A stretch of 44,098 nucleotides of DNA from Desulfobacterales bacterium (GTDB taxonomy: Bacteria; Desulfobacterota; Desulfobacteria; Desulfobacterales; CAFBRK01), in NCBI GenBank assembly GCA_021737185.1, contig JAIPEL010000020.1, positions 1 through 44,098 on the forward strand, in the 5' to 3' direction. Position numbers and translations under genes: made by a program. Under the pieces are notes generated by a model that was not told the origin of the DNA, ran no database searches, and saw nothing but the letters and a program-made list of their open reading frames with translations. Shown piece by piece: positions 39,691-44,098 of this stretch; position 1 is the stretch's first letter, and each line of letters opens with the position of its first letter.

Positions 39691-40428
39691 ATGGTAAAAC
39701 AGAAAAACGAAAGGGTGGCGCTGGTGACCGGCGGCAGCCGGGGCATCGGCCGCGCCGTATGCCTGGAGCTGGCCCGCGCCGGCTATACAGTGGCCGTCAA
39801 CTACCGCAAGGATCGGGAGGGCGCCGAGCAGACCCTGCAAGAAATCCGAAGCCTCGGTGCCGGCGGAAGCATCGCGGGCTTCGACGTGCGCGACGAAAGC
39901 GCCGCCCGGCAGGCGGTGGAATCCCTCGTCTCTGAACAGGGCCGCATCGACGTGCTGGTCAACAACGCCGGCGTGACGGCAGACGAACTGTTCGTCATGA
40001 TGAGCCGGGAAAAATGGGATGCGGTGATCGACACCGGGCTCAACGGCTTTTACAACGTCACCCGCCCTGTCCTGGAGCGGATGGTGGTGCAAAAGTCCGG
40101 ATCGGTGGTTTCCATTGCTTCGGTGTCGGCTCTGCTTCCCAACCGGGGCCAGGCCAACTACGCCGGGGCCAAGGCCGGACTGATCGCGGCCAGCCGCGTG
40201 GCCGCCGCCGAGGTCGCCCGGCTCGGGGTGCGGGTGAACGTGGTGGCCCCGGGCTTGATCGAAACCGACATGATCCGGGACTTTCCCCGAAAAGAAATCA
40301 AGGCGTTGATCCCCATGGCCCGGATCGGGCGGCCTGAAGAGGTGGCCCACGTGGTCCGGTTTTTGTGCTCCCAGGAGGCCTCCTACATCACGGGGCAGAC
40401 CATCGGAGTCAACGGAGGAATGATATAA
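39691..40428 (+). CDS. fabG: 3-oxoacyl-ACP reductase (FabG-type SDR)
   Basis: This 245-residue short-chain dehydrogenase has the cofactor motif '[13 protein letters not shown]' at about 12-24. It also has '[14 protein letters not shown]' and the catalytic Ser in '[23 protein letters not shown]', with the YxxxK pair, then '[13 protein letters not shown]' and '[13 protein letters not shown]'. All features are typical of NADPH-dependent FabG. It reduces the beta-ketoacyl-ACP formed by the cluster ketosynthases (ApeQ role). The ATG at 39691 follows a GGGAGGGAG stretch; a start at 39655 would lie just after the 40-bp element and is less likely. The symbol indicates family, not the housekeeping gene. 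Confidence 0.93.
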   Translation: MVKQKNERVALVTGGSRGIGRAVCLELARAGYTVAVNYRKDREGAEQTLQEIRSLGAGGSIAGFDVRDESAARQAVESLVSEQGRIDVLVNNAGVTADELFVMMSREKWDAVIDTGLNGFYNVTRPVLERMVVQKSGSVVSIASVSALLPNRGQANYAGAKAGLIAASRVAAAEVARLGVRVNVVAPGLIETDMIRDFPRKEIKALIPMARIGRPEEVAHVVRFLCSQEASYITGQTIGVNGGMI

Positions 40429-40443
40429 GGGGCGATTCGCACC

Positions 40444-40477
40444 GCTGGGAAGCTGGAAAGCTAGGAGGCTGGGAGGC
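40444..40477. repeat. Degenerate 8-bp tandem repeat after fabG
   Basis: Four units GCTGGGAA, GCTGGAAA, GCTAGGAG and GCTGGGAG directly follow the FabG stop. The composition differs from the heptad blocks, but the organisation is the same. Confidence 0.6.
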
Positions 40478-40523
40478 GAAAATACGGTGCGGGCAGCTGA
40501 ATTTGAAATTCGTAAGATAGAAT

Positions 40524-40769
40524 TCAACTTTTGGGATTGATGATGCCGCGAAATGGATAATTTGCTGCCGGTATACGAACTCGCACCAAAGGATACCTAA
40601 CATCAGCGCAGGCCAAAATATCTTCAACATCGATGAGATATTTGAATGGCAGCGGCAATCGAGGAGTGCACAGCGGGCGCTGATGTAAGGTATCCTAAGG
40701 CGCTCAGACAGCGTATACCGCCATCAAATCACCCATTTCGCTCCACAGCAGACGAAACCCGAAAGTTGA
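40524..40769. repeat. 246-bp nested-inverted-repeat (foldback) element, copy 2
   Basis: Same length and order of arms as 5021-5266. The outer arms are TCAACTTTTGGG and CCCGAAAGTTGA, where the substitution keeps a G-U pair in RNA. TAGAAT lies on both sides (40518-40523 and 40772-40777), a possible target duplication, although two bases intervene on the right. It sits 16 bp before the LolA-like gene, so it may influence that gene's expression. Confidence 0.85.
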
Positions 40770-40785
40770 GTTAGAATTCAAGGCA

Positions 40786-41400
40786 ATGGTAAGAAAGACA
40801 AGAAAAACGGCGGTGCTGTTGCTTGTGGTGTCGGCAGTGCTGACCCTCGGCTGGGGCAGCACGGAAGAGGAGATCCGGGAGGCGGCCGCCGGCGTCGACA
40901 CCGTGCAGGCCGGCTTTGTCCAGGAAAAGCATATGAAGATGCTGGCGCGGCCGCTGGTCTCCAGGGGTTTGTTCTGCTACGAGGCGCCGGGGTCTTTGCG
41001 CTGGGAGTACACCGATCCGGTCAAGAGCCTGCTTCTGATGCACGCCGGCCGCACCCGCCGCTTCACCTTCCAAGACGGGAAGTGGGTCGAGGAAGCCGGC
41101 TTCGACCTTCAGGCGATGCAGGTGGTGGTGGAGCAGATCGCCGGTTGGATGGCCGGCCGCTTTGATGAAAACGACCTCTTTACCGCCCGGCTGCTGCCGG
41201 AGCGTCGGATCCGGCTGACCCCGAAAAACCCGGCTTTCGGCCGATACATCGAGCGCATCGAACTGACGCTTTCTCCGGTTCCGGGGGTGATGGAGTCGGT
41301 CACCCTCCACGAAGGGGAGAACTCCTTTACCCGGATCCGCTTCACGAGCCCGGCGGTCAACCGTCCCGTGCCGGACGGCTGGTTCACGGAGGTCCGATGA
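40786..41400 (+). CDS. LolA-like periplasmic lipoprotein/lipid carrier
   Basis: This 204-residue protein has an N-terminal signal ('KTAVLLLVVSAVLTLGWGS'). The mature part has the LolA/LppX fold pattern 'TVQAGFVQEKHMKMLARPLVSRGLFCYEAPGSLRWEYTDPVKSLLLMHAG'. LolA-like proteins are regular members of aryl-polyene loci, where they are thought to move the lipidic product across the periplasm. The ATG lies close to the right end of the foldback element, with AAGG only 2 bases before it, so translation initiation may be weak or the start misjudged. It overlaps the next gene by 4 bp (ATGA). Confidence 0.85.
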   Translation: MVRKTRKTAVLLLVVSAVLTLGWGSTEEEIREAAAGVDTVQAGFVQEKHMKMLARPLVSRGLFCYEAPGSLRWEYTDPVKSLLLMHAGRTRRFTFQDGKWVEEAGFDLQAMQVVVEQIAGWMAGRFDENDLFTARLLPERRIRLTPKNPAFGRYIERIELTLSPVPGVMESVTLHEGENSFTRIRFTSPAVNRPVPDGWFTEVR

Positions 41401-42038
41401 CCGGGCGGCGGATGCTTTTCTGGCCGCTGCTGGCCGTTTTTTTGTCGGCCTGCGCCGGGCCGCCCGTCCTGACGCCGGTGCCGAAGGAATCGGCCTGCAG
41501 CTCGCGGTTTTTCATGGAGGGCGACTGGCAGTTCCTGCACCGCTTATCGTTTGCGGTGTCCGGACGCAGGGCGCCCTCCCTGCTGGGGGTGACGGTGGTC
41601 TCCACCCATCGGCGCAGTCTGAAAACGGCCCTGATGACCACCGAGGGGGTCGTGCTTTTCGAAGCCGAGAGCGGCGATACGGCCCTCGTTCGAAAATCGC
41701 TGCCGCCTTTTGACCGGCCGGGATTTGCCGAGGGGCTCATGGCCGACGTGCGCATGCTTTTTCTGCCGCCGGCCGGCCCGCCTTTTGCCGCCGGCCGAGC
41801 GCCGGACGGTTCCCTCGTCTGCCGCTACCGGGGGCCGGAGGGGGAAATTCTCGACACGGTGAAAACCGCATCCGACCGCCGGCAGATCCACCGCTACGAT
41901 GCCGACGGTCGCAGGATCCGGACGGCGGTCCTGGAAAAGGGCGCTCCGGCCGCCGGCCGGATGGTTCTAACGGCCTCGGACGGCGCCGACTACCGGATCG
42001 AAATGGAGGCGGTCGAGGCGGTGAGAGTAGGAGAGTGA
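41397..42038 (+). CDS. DUF3261-like outer-membrane lipoprotein
   Basis: The protein has 213 residues, with a lipoprotein signal ending in 'VFLSACAGPPV' (lipobox LSAC, Cys at 19). The mature protein has 'FLHRLSFAVSGRRAPSLLGVTVVSTHRRSLKTALMTTEGVVLFEAESG', consistent with DUF3261 lipoproteins, which accompany LolA-like and MMPL genes in aryl-polyene loci. It probably anchors or accepts the product at the outer membrane. It is coupled to the LolA-like gene and ends just before a foldback repeat. Confidence 0.78.
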   Translation: MTGRRMLFWPLLAVFLSACAGPPVLTPVPKESACSSRFFMEGDWQFLHRLSFAVSGRRAPSLLGVTVVSTHRRSLKTALMTTEGVVLFEAESGDTALVRKSLPPFDRPGFAEGLMADVRMLFLPPAGPPFAAGRAPDGSLVCRYRGPEGEILDTVKTASDRRQIHRYDADGRRIRTAVLEKGAPAAGRMVLTASDGADYRIEMEAVEAVRVGE

Positions 42039-42041
42039 AAG

Positions 42042-42182
42042 TGCCTAGAGTTCATAGAGTGACTAGAGTGCCTAGAGTTTGCCAAATGGCCGAAGCGGGG
42101 AGAGACGGTAATGATAACGACGGAGCGAAGCGACACCTCAACTCTAGGCACTCTATGAACTCTAGGCACTTTAGGCACTCTA
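42042..42182. repeat. Period-9 repeat forming a long hairpin
   Basis: The left part has TAGAGT every 9 bp (42046 onward). The right part has its complement ACTCTA every 9 bp. A 20-bp segment, 42042-42061, is exactly complementary to 42149-42168. The hairpin lies between the lipoprotein and radical SAM genes and may limit read-through. Confidence 0.75.
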
Positions 42183-42224
42183 TTTAAATCATAACGCTGC
42201 TTCAGAAAGAATGAGACCGAATCT

Positions 42225-43508
42225 ATGAAATTCCTCCTCATCTACCCCAAATGGCCGAAGCTCAGAAAGCAGACTGAATTTCACCTTCCGCCCCACGGGC
42301 CGGTGGTGTTCGCCGCGGCCCTGCCCGCAGACATCGAAGTCGATTTCATCGACGAGAATCTGGAGTCGATCGATTTTACCGAGCCGGTCGACGCCGTGGG
42401 AATATCGATGATGCTCTCGGTGCAGGTCAAGCGGGGATGGGAAATTGCAGATGCCTACCGGAGGCGCGGAATCCCGGTGATTTTCGGCGGGATTGCCACG
42501 ATGCTGCACGCCGAAGAAACCGCCGCCCATGCGGATTCGGTTTTTTTAGGAGAGGCCGAAGGCCGCATGGAGCGGGTGTTTTCGGACCTGCGGCAGGGCC
42601 GGCTTCAGAAGGTCTATGATTACCTGGAGGACCGTCCGCCGATCGAGACGGTGGGGCCGGCCCGGCGCGAAATCCTCAAGCGCGAGCTATACAACTACCG
42701 CGGGATCCAGATGGTCGACCCGGTCCACGCCTCCAGGGGATGCCGGTTCAACTGCTATCCGTGCTGCGTGGCCTACCTGGGCGGCCGGCGGTTTCGCCCC
42801 CGGCCGGTCGAAACGGCGGTGGCGGAGATGGCCGGCATCGACAACCACCGGCTGTTTCTGGTCGACAACTCCCTGGCCCAGGACACCGAATGGGAAAAGG
42901 CGCTGTTCACCGAAATGATTCCCCTCAAGAAGAACTGGTGCAGCCATCCCATCGAAGACAAGCCCGAGGTTCTCGATCTGGCGGCCCGGGCCGGGGCCTG
43001 GTACGTATACCAGGCGGTGTTCGACACCTCCGATCTCATCCGCGAGCGAATCCGGCGCTACCACGACCACGGCATCGCCGTGGAGGGAACCATCCTTCTG
43101 GGCCTGGACCACCACACCGAAGACGGTATCCGTCGGCTGGTCGATTTTCTGCTGGAAATCGAGCTCGATTTGGCCGAATTCACCGTGCTCACCCCGTTTC
43201 CCCACAGCAAGGCCTGGACCGATCTGGCCGGTCAGGACCGGATCCTGACCGACGACTGGGAGCGGTACACCGCCGACCAGGTCGTATTTCAGCCCCGCCA
43301 GATGTCGGCCGAGCGGCTCCAGGAGCTTCACGACTGGGCCTGGGACAGCTTCTACGCAGACGAGTCCCAGGAGGTGAAGATGTTCCGGCTCATGGAGAAG
43401 GTCGTCCGAAGGGAAAAAGAGGCCGGCACCTACCGCCCCCGCAACCGCGCGCTTTCCGGCAGGGCCTTCGGAAGGGAGCTGGCCGGGGCGAAGCAGGCCG
43501 ACGGCTGA
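42225..43508 (+). CDS. B12-binding-like radical SAM protein (cluster tailoring enzyme 5)
   Basis: The protein has 427 residues. The N-terminal B12-binding-like domain has 'MKFLLIYPKWPK', 'VEFIDENLE'-type strands ('VDFIDENLESIDFTEPVDAVG'), 'VIFGGIATMLHAEE' and 'SVFLGEAEGRMERVF'. The radical SAM motif is 'SRGCRFNCYPCCVAYLGGR' (CxxxCxxC, with a fourth adjacent Cys). 'LFLVDNSLAQ' and 'GTILLGLDHHTEDGIRRLVDF' follow. It is separated from the lipoprotein gene by a repeat hairpin and could be the last gene of the plus-strand arm. It appears to belong to the locus because of its family and orientation; independent function is possible. Confidence 0.87.
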   Translation: MKFLLIYPKWPKLRKQTEFHLPPHGPVVFAAALPADIEVDFIDENLESIDFTEPVDAVGISMMLSVQVKRGWEIADAYRRRGIPVIFGGIATMLHAEETAAHADSVFLGEAEGRMERVFSDLRQGRLQKVYDYLEDRPPIETVGPARREILKRELYNYRGIQMVDPVHASRGCRFNCYPCCVAYLGGRRFRPRPVETAVAEMAGIDNHRLFLVDNSLAQDTEWEKALFTEMIPLKKNWCSHPIEDKPEVLDLAARAGAWYVYQAVFDTSDLIRERIRRYHDHGIAVEGTILLGLDHHTEDGIRRLVDFLLEIELDLAEFTVLTPFPHSKAWTDLAGQDRILTDDWERYTADQVVFQPRQMSAERLQELHDWAWDSFYADESQEVKMFRLMEKVVRREKEAGTYRPRNRALSGRAFGRELAGAKQADG

Positions 43509-43609
43509 CGGGATCACCGGCCGTCATCATGAAATCATGATTTTTTTGCCCGGATTGCCGGAACGCGCTATATGCGATCACGGATGTGCTTGCCGTTCAC
43601 TTTCAATAT

Positions 43610-43704
43610 ACGAAGCGGGAGCCCAGAACTGTTTGAAATAACTGGATTCCCGCCTGCGCGGGAATGACAAAAAAATAAAATGGCGACTTTTTACGATTTC
43701 ATCA
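43610..43704. repeat. Truncated TCGTAAAA-type element
   Basis: It retains CGAAGCG, CAGAACT, the hairpin CCCGCCTGCGCGGG with AATGAC, and the right end ACTTTTTACGATTTCATCA. The left terminus is missing. It abuts the next copy head to head. Confidence 0.65.
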
Positions 43705-43716
43705 ATCTTGATGAAA

Positions 43717-43857
43717 TCGTAAAAAGTACCCGAAACCTTCGTCGGGCTTTATTCGATTTCCATAAGTATTTAAAATCACTGGATTCCCGCTGGAGTTTAT
43801 CCCGCACTTGATGCGGGGCCGGAATGACGAAAAAAGAGAAATTCGGACTTTTTACGA
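43717..43857. repeat. MITE-like element with TCGTAAAAAGT ends (copy 3)
   Basis: Exact inverted ends TCGTAAAAAGT (left) and ACTTTTTACGA (right). Together with the preceding truncated copy it forms a perfect 19-bp inverted pair, 43686-43704 with 43709-43727, around the 4-nt loop ATCT. Confidence 0.75.
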
Positions 43858-43863
43858 GACCAT

Positions 43864-43915
43864 CAATCTTGAATCTTGAATCTGGAATTTTGAACCCCAC
43901 CGGCGAGCGGCGGTG
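43864..43915. repeat. Heptad repeat plus GCGGCGG tail
   Basis: Units TCTTGAA, TCTTGAA, TCTGGAA and TTTTGAA are followed by the tail CCGGCGAGCGGCGGTGC. It is the third copy of the block at 27021-27064 and 18019-18075 (inverted). Confidence 0.6.
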
Positions 43916-43918
43916 CGG

Positions 43919-43946
43919 ACATCTGACCTCTGACATCCGACATCTA
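43919..43946. repeat. Heptad repeat at the 3' end of the last gene
   Basis: Units ACATCTG, ACCTCTG, ACATCCG, ACATCTA. The last unit overlaps the TAG stop (43944-43946) of the partial minus-strand gene. Confidence 0.55.
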
Positions 43947-44098
43947 TTTTTTCTGCCCCCGCACCGGCCAGAGGCCGAAGTCGGCCTTCGGCTTGAATCC
44001 GACCCCTACCGCCCCTTCCCGGAAGTAGACCACCCACGCGTAGGAGGGTTCGTAGACGCTGGTGGTCGCGGTCCAGCAGCCCTGGGGCGGCGCGGCAA
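43944..44098 (-). CDS. Partial protein with DUF1566 (Lcl C-terminal)-like domain
   Basis: The last 50 codons of a minus-strand gene enter from the window edge. They read 'QGCWTATTSVYEPSYAWVVYF' (in two parts), 'REGAVGVGFKPKADFGLWPVRGQKK' and a TAG at 43944-43946. This is the pattern of DUF1566 C-terminal ends (W.s.t....AWvv.F..G.v....K.....vrpVR). Such domains occur in extracellular or surface proteins. The gene was open to the edge, so start and length are unknown. Convergent orientation with the plus-strand arm and the repeats between suggest it is not part of the biosynthetic locus. Confidence 0.65.
   Translation of the reverse strand, partial: AAPPQGCWTATTSVYEPSYAWVVYFREGAVGVGFKPKADFGLWPVRGQKK

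Noticed and set aside
18789..43508. Firm assignment of the locus to ladderane or to canonical aryl-polyene production
   Set aside because: Gene content overlaps with both types, but key diagnostic genes are missing or cannot be distinguished by eye (aryl starter lyase, acyltransferase, desaturase). The product is left open.

Overview
The window reads as a high-GC chromosome segment of an anaerobic Desulfobacterota (deltaproteobacterial) bacterium, most likely of the sulfate-reducing Desulfobacterales type. No rRNA or tRNA gene was found, so this placement is inference from content: a corrinoid-dependent methyltransferase operon with its reductive activator, MinD-type ATPases carrying inserted ferredoxin domains next to COG1433 (dinitrogenase iron-molybdenum cofactor family) proteins, DUF134 and DUF5320 genes, an ABCE1/RLI-like ferredoxin, and intergenic spaces packed with foldback elements and degenerate 7-9 bp tandem repeats.

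Layout. 1-3752: end of a LamG-like protein, a small 2x[4Fe-4S] ferredoxin and a UPF0182 membrane protein. 4040-8156: plus-strand group of DUF134 regulator, DUF5320 protein, COG1433 protein, two ferredoxin-MinD ATPases and a second COG1433 protein, the last four translationally coupled. 8626-10146: an asparagine-synthase-like enzyme lacking the N-terminal glutaminase cysteine. 10169-17647 (minus): one methyltransferase operon with a methyl-THF:corrinoid methyltransferase, a corrinoid protein, two different MttB-family methyltransferases with no internal amber codon, a DUF1638 protein and a RACo-like ASKHA/2Fe-2S activator. 17648-18788: repeat-filled, with the tail of a possible dead transporter gene.

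18789-43508 is the most striking region: a roughly 25-kb type II fatty-acid/polyketide-like locus. Its core is divergently transcribed from a well-formed bidirectional promoter at 39076-39155. It holds three ketosynthases (one fused to a chain-length-factor-like domain), two acyl carrier proteins, ApeI-like and ApeP-like dehydratases, a FabG reductase, a stand-alone PKS-dehydratase-like double hotdog, a YbgC-type thioesterase, an AMP-forming acyl ligase, an MMPL/RND exporter fused to a methyltransferase, a LolA-like carrier, a DUF3261-like lipoprotein, a GT25 glycosyltransferase, a polysaccharide deacetylase and an esterase. This resembles an aryl-polyene (APE) locus, but it also contains five radical SAM enzymes: three with a B12-binding-like N-terminus and two sister SPASM-like proteins. 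I infer a membrane- or envelope-exported unsaturated acyl product modified by radical chemistry. The product itself cannot be read from sequence.

Non-coding structure is rich. A 246-bp foldback occurs twice 35 kb apart. A 40-bp conserved element sits on the stop codon of both cluster dehydratases. There are two families of MITE-like elements, one with constant ends and exchangeable interiors. Several intergenic gaps carry short-period degenerate repeats. The window ends in a partial minus-strand gene with a DUF1566-like C-terminus.
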